Below, one piece after another: positions 1 through 7,214 of a DNA stretch of 57,864 nucleotides (position 1 is its first letter; each line of letters opens with the position of its first letter). This DNA comes from Terriglobia bacterium (GTDB taxonomy: Bacteria > Acidobacteriota > Terriglobia > JAIQFV01), in NCBI GenBank assembly GCA_028716525.1, contig JAQUPQ010000025.1, positions 1 to 57,864 of the forward strand, in the 5' to 3' direction. The notes under the pieces are model-generated. The model was not told where the DNA came from, searched no databases, and was given only the letters and a program-made list of their open reading frames with translations. The translations under genes were made by a program, and so were the position numbers.

Positions 1-50
1 TTTTTTGTTTACAAATTTTGCGTTCCAGTCTAAATTTTTAGCCCGCTCGT

Positions 51-126
<76 letters not shown>

Positions 127-189
127 AAATCTTATCAGGCATCGCCTGCCGACAAATGACATTGAATATCGAAAAATAGTTTCCAATCC

Positions 190-470
190 AACCCCATTCC
201 AGTCCCGAAGGGACGACTTTCAGTAGCCGGGGGTGTCAGCCCCCGGAGAGTGTCCAACAACAACCATCAAACCCCAGAGGGGCGATAGAAGTAACCAGGA
301 GATGGCCAGCCCTTCCACTCATGATTAGCCCGCTCTCTTGCAGAGTGTCTTCCGATCAATCCTGTCGTCCCGCCGAGCGGGACTCTTTTACTTTTTGAAC
401 TTTGTCCCGGCACTCATGTGCCGGGCTAAAGATCTTTCGTCCTAACGGACTTGATTTATGAAAGACTAAG
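190..470. repeat. Cluster of GC-rich palindromic repeat fragments in a 656-bp spacer
   Basis: The gene-free stretch 127-782 holds a chain of short palindromes. They include GTCCC-GAA-GGGAC near 203, CCGGGGG-TGTCAG-CCCCCGG near 218-237, a CCCCAGAGGGG core near 275, GTCCCG-CCGAG-CGGGAC near 367, and CCCGGCAC-TCAT-GTGCCGGG near 405. The segment near 275 followed by GCGATAGAA resembles, on the opposite strand, the element at 6565-6580. No open frame here looks coding. This is best read as a decayed composite of REP-like or MITE-like repeats; the family assignment is inferred. Confidence 0.6.
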
Positions 471-782
471 GCGTCCTTATGAAACCCTATTCTGCCTTTG
501 GCCATGACTTGTTGCCCCGAAAATCAGCTCCACCTGAAAGAGCGTAACACTCTCCCAAATCCGCACAGCGACAGTTCGTAATCGGACAAATCACAACCCC
601 ACAGGCGCTTCGATGGCGCCAACAGCCTTAGGAATCAACAGCCTCAGGCTCGTTGCGAATGGCCTTTGAGTTGCCTTTTGAATGTGCGGGTCATCAGCGG
701 TGATCACTTGAGAAGCTCTTGTTTGGTCAGTTCTTAACCTCGCTCGTTTCGACTTTGGAAATTCCAAGGCTGGATGGGATAG

Positions 783-1943
783 ATGGAAGTCGCAGTCCCG
801 AATCAATCTGAAATTGTTCGAACCCTTATCGCAGACGATCAACCGGATGTTCTGCAGGCGTTGACCCTGCTGCTGAAGGACCGCGGCTATGAAATCCATG
901 CGGTCAATTCTCCGGCGGGTCTTCTCGAGTCTCTGCATTCCGGCAGCTTCGATGTGGTCTTGATGGATCTCAATTACACACGCGACACCACCTCCGGCGA
1001 TGAAGGCATGGATCTGCTGACGCAAATTCGCCTTTTCGATGAAAACTTACCGGTGGTCGCCATGACGGCCTGGGGCAGTGTGGAGCTGGCTGTGGAAGCC
1101 ATACATCGCGGCGTCGGCGATTTCGTATTGAAGCCCTGGAACAACCAACATCTGCTCACCGTCCTGGAAAAGCAGGTTCAGTTGGGTCGGGAGAAACGCA
1201 AGAAGCTCCTTCGGGAAGAGGAACAAGAGAACGCTTTTTTGGAAGCTCGCGAAATTCAGCGGGGATTAATTCCTCAAGAGATTCCCCAGATTCCCGGTTT
1301 TGAGATTTCATGCGTCTGGCAACCCGCTCAAGCCGTGGGCGGAGACTCCTTCGATATCTTCAAGTTCAACGAAACGCAATTGGCCTTCTGCATCGCCGAT
1401 GTTGTGGGCAAAGGAATGCCCGCTGCCTTGTTGATGTCAAATTTACAAGCGGCAGTCCGATCATTTGCTTCGGAGGAAGTATCGCCCAAGGAAACCTGCA
1501 ACCACCTCAACCGCATCCTGGGACCCAATCTCGGTTCAGGAAAGTTCATTACTTTCTTCTACGGCCATCTGGACGCCGGCACTCGCCGGTTAAGGTACGC
1601 CAATGCCGGCCACAACGCTCCGATCGTCATTCGAGCCGAGCTGTCGCCTTTTCGATTGAGTGAAGGAGGAGCGGCATTGGGTGCATTTCAGGATTGGAGT
1701 TATGGCCAGGGTATCATTCAACTCCAATCCGGCGACCGCATCGTGCTCTTCACCGATGGGATCACGGAAGCCTGCAAACCCAATGGCGAAGAATATGGAG
1801 AGAGCCGGCTTTTGACAGTCCTGGCGCAGGCAGGTACGCTCTCAGCCGAGGCATTACAAAAGAAAATCTTTTCGTCGGTGATCGAGTTCACCGACGGAGC
1901 ATTTCAAGACGATGCCACACTGATTGTGATCGCAGTGCACTAG
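783..1943 (+). CDS. Response regulator fused to SpoIIE/RsbU-type PP2C phosphatase
   Basis: This 386-aa cytoplasmic protein has two domains. Residues 12-130 form a receiver with acidic pair D18/D19, phosphoacceptor D62, T95 and K117. A charged linker (about 131-155) leads to a SpoIIE/RsbU-type PP2C domain (about 160-386) with the metal-binding aspartates in GGDSFD, IADVVGKG, LFTDG and DDATL. In this family phosphorylation of the receiver controls dephosphorylation of a phospho-STAS anti-sigma antagonist, which frees or sequesters a partner. No kinase or STAS gene is adjacent; the nearest STAS gene is at 23564. The start is the ATG at 783 with only a weak purine-rich upstream stretch. It is monocistronic, and the family assignment is firm. 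Confidence 0.93.
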   Translation: MEVAVPNQSEIVRTLIADDQPDVLQALTLLLKDRGYEIHAVNSPAGLLESLHSGSFDVVLMDLNYTRDTTSGDEGMDLLTQIRLFDENLPVVAMTAWGSVELAVEAIHRGVGDFVLKPWNNQHLLTVLEKQVQLGREKRKKLLREEEQENAFLEAREIQRGLIPQEIPQIPGFEISCVWQPAQAVGGDSFDIFKFNETQLAFCIADVVGKGMPAALLMSNLQAAVRSFASEEVSPKETCNHLNRILGPNLGSGKFITFFYGHLDAGTRRLRYANAGHNAPIVIRAELSPFRLSEGGAALGAFQDWSYGQGIIQLQSGDRIVLFTDGITEACKPNGEEYGESRLLTVLAQAGTLSAEALQKKIFSSVIEFTDGAFQDDATLIVIAVH

Positions 1944-2101
1944 GGTTGCGGACGACCGGTGGGGCTCTTCGCTCCAAACCGTCAAACCATGAACTTTTTC
2001 TGCCACTTTGCATATTACATTAAGTTGAAATCAAAGGAAGGTCATGATGGTGAAATTCCTGCTGCCTTTCCGTTTGCAGGGAATCTTCGTCACATGGGCG
2101 G

Positions 2102-2128
2102 GCACACATGTTTCTGTGACATGTGTGC
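2102..2128. repeat. Perfect 9-bp inverted repeat downstream of DUF5989-like gene
   Basis: GCACACATG (2102-2110) and CATGTGTGC (2120-2128) form a perfect stem with a 9-nt loop. It sits 7 bp beyond the stop codon of the minus-strand gene at 2136. It could stabilise the transcript end or help terminate the carbamoyltransferase cassette, but there is no clear T-run on that strand, so it is not called as an intrinsic terminator. Confidence 0.45.
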
Positions 2129-2135
2129 AGTTTCC

Positions 2136-2297
2136 TCAGAACAAGGCATAAATGAATGGTGACAAGGCTGAGGTTTGCGCCAGAATCATCAGCAGTCCGA
2201 AGACCACAAAAACAATCATGATCGGGAGCAACCAGAATTTCTTCCGGACCCGCAGAAACATCCAGATTTCGCGCATGAGGGACCAGGTACCGCTCAT
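2136..2297 (-). CDS. DUF5989/SxtK-like single-span membrane protein (53 aa)
   Basis: This is a 53-aa protein. It begins MSGTWSLMREIWMFLRVRKK, followed by one hydrophobic helix (about residues 21-40) and a conserved-looking tail ending PFIYALF. The amphipathic, basic start (FLRVRKKFW) followed by a single span matches the small DUF5989 family, which is repeatedly found beside NodU/CmcH-type carbamoyltransferases and SxtJ proteins. A strong Shine-Dalgarno AGGGAGG lies 6 nt upstream of the ATG. It is the last gene of the 6016-to-2136 cassette, 153 bp after the SxtJ-like gene. The biochemical role is unknown; a membrane anchor or assembly partner for the carbamoyltransferase is inferred from synteny. 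It is easily missed because of its size. Confidence 0.85.
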   Translation of the reverse strand: MSGTWSLMREIWMFLRVRKKFWLLPIMIVFVVFGLLMILAQTSALSPFIYALF

Positions 2298-2450
2298 CCA
2301 CAACCTCCCTTCAGGAACTGCCGAAGCCTTGGTTTAGCCATGAGCCTGCCCGAGGCTTCGCAGTGAGATCCGCAAGCCAACTTGCAACACGCCACGCCAG
2401 CCGCCACCCCGTGTGCGGCAGGAGTGAGAATTTCAAGTGGTGCACGATTT

Positions 2451-2876
2451 TCAGAAAAGGTGCTCATACCGGTCTTTCGCGGGCGGACTTGGTTTGAGTG
2501 TAATCCAATAACTGGAACATGAACGGTCTAATTTACGTTTAAGTGGATCTCTCCCCAGCAGGCGCATAACCACCCCAACCGGCGTCACCACCCCGTAGAA
2601 GAGCAGGAACAGAATGATACGTGTGTTGATCCAAGCCAGGGCTCGGGCCAGGGTCATCCAAATCCGGTACACTGGAGCCAGGCCCCGCGGATATCCGAGG
2701 GTGGTCAGCACTGCCAGGACCGCCGCCAAGAAAAAAACCCGAGGCGCAACAAGCCGTCCTCGCCAAATGCCAATCGCCCCGAACACCGAGAGGACCACTG
2801 TCATCCCGATTCCGAACTTCCGCAAAGAAACTACCGTTTCACCGGAGTTTCGGAGTTGTCCCGGCGATGTTTTCAA
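2451..2876 (-). CDS. SxtJ family membrane protein
   Basis: This is a 141-aa protein with two or three hydrophobic segments. A helix pair lies around residues 20-65 and another at about 85-105. They are followed by a conserved basic motif MRLLGRDPLKRK and a C-terminal SYW...YEHLF tail. This is the SxtJ pattern: a membrane protein of unknown function that accompanies carbamoyltransferases. The chosen start is TTG at 2876, which overlaps the upstream carbamoyltransferase stop by 4 nt (TTGA), so the two are translationally coupled. A longer frame reaching 3014 would only run antisense-like through the upstream gene. An alternative start is the internal Met at residue 25. Its role in the O-carbamoylation unit is inferred from context. 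Confidence 0.85.
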   Translation of the reverse strand: MKTSPGQLRNSGETVVSLRKFGIGMTVVLSVFGAIGIWRGRLVAPRVFFLAAVLAVLTTLGYPRGLAPVYRIWMTLARALAWINTRIILFLLFYGVVTPVGVVMRLLGRDPLKRKLDRSCSSYWITLKPSPPAKDRYEHLF

Positions 2877-4699
2877 TCGAGTTGGAACTCGGTTCTCCAA
2901 TTGCTGTCTCCCTCCAGCTTCGATTGTTCGCGTTTGTTCAACAGAAACGTTTCCATGACCAAGTAATCCATCTCCGTCCTCATGAAACAGCGATAGGCGT
3001 CGGCGGGGGTACAAACGATGGGCTCTCCGCGAACATTAAAAGACGTGTTGATGAGGAGCGGGCAACCGGTCAAACCTTGAAACGCTTTGATCAAATCGTA
3101 AAACCCCTGATTTTCTTCTCGCCGGACGGTCTGCACGCGAGCGGAATAATCCACGTGCGTGACGGCGGGGATATTCGATCGCGGGATACTCAGGCGCTCC
3201 ATCCCAAAAAGCTTCTCTTCTTCGGAAGTGAGCCGTAGGCGCTTCTCCGACTGAACGGCAGCCACCAGCAACATGTAAGGCGAATCGCAAGAAAGATCGA
3301 AATAGTCGCTGGCATGCTCCCGCAACACCGCCGGTGCGAAGGGCCGGAAGGACTCCCGGAATTTGATTTTGAGATTCATGACCGACTGCATCTTGGGTGA
3401 TCGCGGATCGCCGAGAATGGAGCGCGCGCCCAGCGCCCGCGGACCAAACTCCATGCGGCCCTGAAACCAGCCGACGACGTTTTCCGCCGAAAGCAGTTGA
3501 GCCACCTCCACGACCATGTCTTGCCGGGAAAGACGCTGATAAGGAATCCTTTTCGCTTCCAGAAATTCTTCAATCTCTTTCTCGTTATACACCGGCCCGA
3601 GAAGTGATGCTTGCATCCCGTCGGTACGAGGGCCATCACCGTCGAACGAACGCGGCTTTCCGAGATACCGGTGCCAAATCGAAAGCGCGACCCCCACAGC
3701 CCCTCCGGCGTCTCCAGCGGCGGGCTGGATCCAAACATTTTCAAACGGTCCTTCGCGCAATAAGCGCCCGTTGCCGACGCAATTCAGCGCCACGCCTCCT
3801 GCCATGCACAGATTCCTTTGACCGGTCATTCGGTGCACGTGACGTCCCATGCGCAACATCGCCTCTTCGGTGACCTCCTGGATCGAACGCGCCAGGTCCA
3901 TGTCGCGCTGCGTCAGCGGGGTTTCGGGCGCGCGAGGCGGGCCGCCAAACAATTTATCAAATTGCCCATTGGTCATGGTGAGGCCCTGACAGAAGTTGAA
4001 ATACTTGAGATTCAGCGCCAAGGAACCGTCCGCCTTCAAGTCAATCAATTCTGTCAAAATCTTATCCACATACCTCGGTTCGCCATAGGGAGCCAATCCC
4101 ATCACCTTATACTCGCCCGAGTTGACCCGAAAACCGGTGTAATACGTAAATGCCGAATAAAGAAGCCCCAGGGAATGCGGAAACCGCAGCTCACCCAGCA
4201 GCTCAAAATCATTGCCGTGGCCGACTCCAAAAGTGGAAGTCGCCCACTCCCCCACTCCATCCATCGTCAAAATGGCTGCGTCCTCAAAGGGAGACGGATA
4301 GAAGGCGCTGGCGGCATGGGATTCGTGATGCTCGGCAAAGAGCACGGGCCCCGAATACTTGAGTTCCTTTTTCACCACTTCCGGAATCCATAACTTCTCT
4401 TTCAACCACAGGGGCATGGCCCGCAGAAAGGATGGAAAGCCGGCTGGGGCAAACGCCAGATACGTTTCCAGCAACCGTTCGAATTTGGTGAGCGGCTTAT
4501 CGTAGAACCCGACATAATCGAGTTGATCGGCCGTCAGGTTGGCCTGAAGAAGGCAGGAGCGGATCGCGTGAGCAGGAAAGTTGTGGTCGTGCTTTTTCCG
4601 AGTGAAGCGCTCTTCTTGCGCCGCCGCAGTAATGCGACCATCCTCGACGAGGCAGGCAGCAGAATCGTGATAGAAGGCGGATATACCTAGGATGTTCAT
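2873..4699 (-). CDS. Carbamoyltransferase, NodU/CmcH/SxtI family
   Basis: This is a full-length 608-aa enzyme. Family members transfer the carbamoyl group of carbamoyl phosphate, through a carbamoyl-adenylate made in the N-terminal Kae1-like domain, to a hydroxyl of a sugar, antibiotic or polysaccharide. Visible hallmarks are the start NILGISAFYHDSAACLV, the metal-binding HHxSHAASAF segment (H124, H128) with D147 in TMDG, GGVALNC around residue 302, and the C-terminal domain motifs FGPRALGARSIL and INTSFNVRGEPIV. The start ATG at 4699 is 24 bp from the stop of the upstream SGNH gene and the 3' end overlaps the SxtJ-like gene, so it sits in an operon of four. The acceptor is unknown, though envelope polysaccharide or exported glycoconjugate is plausible. 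No other toxin or antibiotic biosynthesis genes are nearby. Confidence 0.95.
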   Translation of the reverse strand: MNILGISAFYHDSAACLVEDGRITAAAQEERFTRKKHDHNFPAHAIRSCLLQANLTADQLDYVGFYDKPLTKFERLLETYLAFAPAGFPSFLRAMPLWLKEKLWIPEVVKKELKYSGPVLFAEHHESHAASAFYPSPFEDAAILTMDGVGEWATSTFGVGHGNDFELLGELRFPHSLGLLYSAFTYYTGFRVNSGEYKVMGLAPYGEPRYVDKILTELIDLKADGSLALNLKYFNFCQGLTMTNGQFDKLFGGPPRAPETPLTQRDMDLARSIQEVTEEAMLRMGRHVHRMTGQRNLCMAGGVALNCVGNGRLLREGPFENVWIQPAAGDAGGAVGVALSIWHRYLGKPRSFDGDGPRTDGMQASLLGPVYNEKEIEEFLEAKRIPYQRLSRQDMVVEVAQLLSAENVVGWFQGRMEFGPRALGARSILGDPRSPKMQSVMNLKIKFRESFRPFAPAVLREHASDYFDLSCDSPYMLLVAAVQSEKRLRLTSEEEKLFGMERLSIPRSNIPAVTHVDYSARVQTVRREENQGFYDLIKAFQGLTGCPLLINTSFNVRGEPIVCTPADAYRCFMRTEMDYLVMETFLLNKREQSKLEGDSNWRTEFQLD

Positions 4700-4723
4700 T
4701 TGAGATCGGCCGATGCGGGGATG

Positions 4724-6016
4724 CTATTTCAAGAGTCCGCCACACAGTTTTTGAGCGATAAGTTCACCCGCCGCATGGTGGCCTGCCTTGTTCCAATGCC
4801 CGTCCAAACCTCGCATCCCTGCTGTTCCATGCAAAAAGACCTTGCCGTGCTCTGCAATACGCCGCAAATCCGGCGCCAGATTATAGACGGGAATTCCTTG
4901 GCGCTCGCATAAGTCTTTAATCCGAAGATCCGGATACAAGAGATCATTAACCCCCAGGCGCCTGGCAAAACTCCGGCGCAAGCCGGCGTCGGGATAGACC
5001 TGGATCGGATTGCTCAAGGTCACTACCGCGAACTTCGCTCCGTGCTGTTTGACCTCATCCCGCATCAGCACAATCAGTCCTTCTGTAACTCTCCAGGCCT
5101 CCTTCCAGACGGGAGAATCGGGTTCCTGATATGCCATCTCTTCCAAACCGAGCACTCCGGACCCGGAGGATGCCTTCTGCCCTGCCGGAGATGATGGATC
5201 GGGAGCGGCAAGCGGCACAGCCTGAGCTACGCCTCCTTTGTTCCGCCGGGAGGACAGCATCCCCTTGATGACGTAGTGTGCTTCATGGATCGCTTGCAGG
5301 ATGCGCAAATGATCCCTGATCGCTCGCCCCCATCGATTCAGTGCCGAATTACCGATCCGGAATGCCGGGGTTTCTCGGAACGACGCATCCAGTGTCATTC
5401 GGCCATCGCGATATACGAAGTAAGGAGTCGGTGGATTTCTTTTGAAGTCTCTCGAGTTGTCGGAAACGTCGTTACTTGTGGTTACTGCAAGCAGGATGAT
5501 GTCCGGCGAGTAGTCCCATGCTCTGTGTCGCAGGGTTATCAATTCCTGGGCGGTCCCGTAACCCCCGACGCCAAAGTTGATAACCTCCACCTGTTTTCCG
5601 GCAAACGTTCCACACTGCTGGAGTTCCTTTTCCATCACGGCCCAGAAAGTGTCTTCGAGTGGAACCTGCATCGCTTCGGCATAGGAATCGCCGAGCACGG
5701 CAATACGTACAGTATCCGGGGGTTTGACGAGGGAATGTTCCCGGTCTCGCAAGCCTTCTTTGTTGATGCGAACATAGGTGTTTCCCTCGCGGTGGTACCA
5801 GCCCTCAACGCCCGGCCGGAGCACATAGCCGCAGTCGGGATCGGTGGTATAAAATATGGGATAGGAATAACCCCCAAGCCGCAGTGCAATTTCCACAACC
5901 AGCAGGGCACAGATTGTACTCCCGAAGACCAGCCATTTATTCGAGGGGGACTTTCTGGTCGGAGTTTGATTTTCCATGTTGACGGATGAGCCATCCATAC
6001 GAGTCAGAAACCGCAT
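4724..6016 (-). CDS. Membrane-anchored SGNH/GDSL-type hydrolase
   Basis: This 430-aa protein has one N-terminal transmembrane helix (about residues 27-45) followed by an extracytoplasmic SGNH domain. Block I is LGDSYAEA with nucleophile S111, the oxyanion-hole region is FGVGGYGTAQ (148-157), a block-III-like TTSND lies near 180, and the catalytic DGHW has D405 and H407. The spacing DxHW resembles AlgJ/AlgX-like acyl-modifying SGNH proteins more than secreted lipases. It is the first gene of the carbamoyltransferase cassette, so acyl or ester editing of the same glycan is a reasonable inference. The start is uncertain: ATG at 6016 or at 5977 (13 codons later); neither has a good Shine-Dalgarno. 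Substrate is unknown. Confidence 0.88.
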   Translation of the reverse strand: MRFLTRMDGSSVNMENQTPTRKSPSNKWLVFGSTICALLVVEIALRLGGYSYPIFYTTDPDCGYVLRPGVEGWYHREGNTYVRINKEGLRDREHSLVKPPDTVRIAVLGDSYAEAMQVPLEDTFWAVMEKELQQCGTFAGKQVEVINFGVGGYGTAQELITLRHRAWDYSPDIILLAVTTSNDVSDNSRDFKRNPPTPYFVYRDGRMTLDASFRETPAFRIGNSALNRWGRAIRDHLRILQAIHEAHYVIKGMLSSRRNKGGVAQAVPLAAPDPSSPAGQKASSGSGVLGLEEMAYQEPDSPVWKEAWRVTEGLIVLMRDEVKQHGAKFAVVTLSNPIQVYPDAGLRRSFARRLGVNDLLYPDLRIKDLCERQGIPVYNLAPDLRRIAEHGKVFLHGTAGMRGLDGHWNKAGHHAAGELIAQKLCGGLLK

Positions 6017-6305
6017 TTCGGAGGATGATGATCTGGTTTAAATATTAATTGATAGTCCCTGATCTTGCAAGCTGCGAAAGACTCTCCTCTAAGCTGGTGA
6101 CACACATGCGCCGCTGGCACCGGCGTCCGGATTCTCGGAAATATGATGTCTCATTTATACTGTCTTTTATATTCGACCTCACCGGCAGACATCTTCCGGC
6201 AAGGCATGTCTTCGCCACACTGCTACGCCCCAAGAAAATGCGCGACGGCGAACTTTTGCGGATCATTTTCGTATTAGAATGCAGGCCACGTCGAGGAAGG
6301 TCTAT

Positions 6306-6503
6306 ATGATCAAATTTCTGCTGTGGTGCATTTTGCTGGTGCTGTGTTGGCCGCTGGCCCTGCTGGCGCTTCTTCTCTATCCCCTCATCTGGTTATTACT
6401 GCTGCCTTTCCGCTTGCTGGGAATCGCGGTCACAGGGGTATTCGAACTCATCAAAGCCATCTTCTTGTTTCCGGCCCGAGTGCTCGGGGGACCCGGACGG
6501 TGA
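6306..6503 (+). CDS. Small conserved-type membrane protein (65 aa)
   Basis: The predicted 65-aa protein is almost entirely hydrophobic, with Leu-rich segments (about residues 3-30 and 33-55) broken by PLIWLLLLPFRLL and ending in FPARVLGGPGR. I recognise the general architecture of small Leu-rich bacterial inner-membrane proteins but no functional family. The start at 6306 is preferred over ATG 6279 because a strong GAGGAAGG lies 6 nt upstream of it. It is divergent from the SGNH gene and is followed by a repeat-bearing spacer. The function is unknown. Confidence 0.7.
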   Translation: MIKFLLWCILLVLCWPLALLALLLYPLIWLLLLPFRLLGIAVTGVFELIKAIFLFPARVLGGPGR

Positions 6504-6540
6504 GGGGCTAGTGCCGTCTCGCTGTGGAGCGGGTAGTCTG

Positions 6541-6690
6541 CGGCATCGAAATTTCATTGTTCTATGTCGCCCCTTCGGGGCTTTACCGTTTCATCACTTC
6601 TACCTGAGGCTCACGCCCCAGACTATCCGCCACAAGGCCGGTGGACCGCTCCGCGGCTCAATGACGTCCCTACGAGACTCTTCTTGGACC
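6541..6690. repeat. Palindromic repeat fragments
   Basis: The spacer 6504-6775 has no convincing gene. It contains GCCCC-TTC-GGGGC near 6570 within a TCTATGTCGCCCC context and CCGCTCCGCGG near 6650. These cores recur in other spacers: the first resembles the reverse strand near 275, and the second recurs near 28003 and 43772. It is a short degenerate member of the interspersed repeat population of this genome; the mechanism of spread is unknown. Confidence 0.5.
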
Positions 6691-6775
6691 AGCGCAATTC
6701 AAATGTTCCGCCGATCATTTCAGGGAATAACTAATCTCACTTCAGCCGCACAATGATCTCGCAACGAGCGAATAA

Positions 6776-7192
6776 CTAATCCCCGGTTACCTGCACGATG
6801 ATCTCACGGCGGCGGCTGCGGTTGTCGAAATCGATGAACACCACTTGCTGCCAGGTGCCCAGCGCCAACCGGCCCTCCACGAGCGGAATCGTCAAGGAAG
6901 GCTTCATCAGGGCTGCCCGTACATGCGAAAAACCGTTGCCGTCTCCCCAACGTTTGTCATGATCATAGGGAATATTCGCAGGCGCCACCCGCTCGATGGC
7001 CTTTTTCAAATCGTCCAAAACTCCTGATTCATATTCAATCGTCGTAATCGATCCGGTAGAACCCGGGCAGAACACGGTTACCACACCGTTTGAAATTCCG
7101 GATGCTTTGGACACGTCCTCCACGTGACGAGTCAAATCAATCGTGTCGCTAAAGCCCTTCGTTGTGATGGGAATTCGATCGGAATGAGTCAT
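6776..7192 (-). CDS. YjbQ family protein (UPF0047)
   Basis: This is a 138-aa member of the YjbQ/UPF0047 family, compact cytoplasmic trimeric proteins. Visible family features are VTVFCPGSTGSITTIEYE (41-58), the NIPYDHDKRWGDGNGFSHVRAALM segment with conserved Asp/His (about 73-96), and LGTWQQVVFIDFD near the C-terminus. Some members have weak thiamine-phosphate-synthase activity in vitro; the physiological role is not settled. The start ATG has GAGG 8 nt upstream. It lies 22 bp downstream of the membrane-spermidine-synthase fusion on the same strand, so the two are probably cotranscribed. Confidence 0.93.
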   Translation of the reverse strand: MTHSDRIPITTKGFSDTIDLTRHVEDVSKASGISNGVVTVFCPGSTGSITTIEYESGVLDDLKKAIERVAPANIPYDHDKRWGDGNGFSHVRAALMKPSLTIPLVEGRLALGTWQQVVFIDFDNRSRRREIIVQVTGD

Positions 7193-7214
7193 GGTGACAA
7201 CCTCGTGCAGACAA

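Noticed and set aside
190-470. CRISPR array
   Set aside because: Repeats are palindromic, of unequal spacing and sequence, without uniform spacers, and there are no cas genes.
2136-6016. Saxitoxin-type biosynthetic cluster
   Set aside because: Only the carbamoyltransferase, SxtJ-like and small membrane genes occur; no polyketide-like, amidinotransferase or tailoring genes are nearby.
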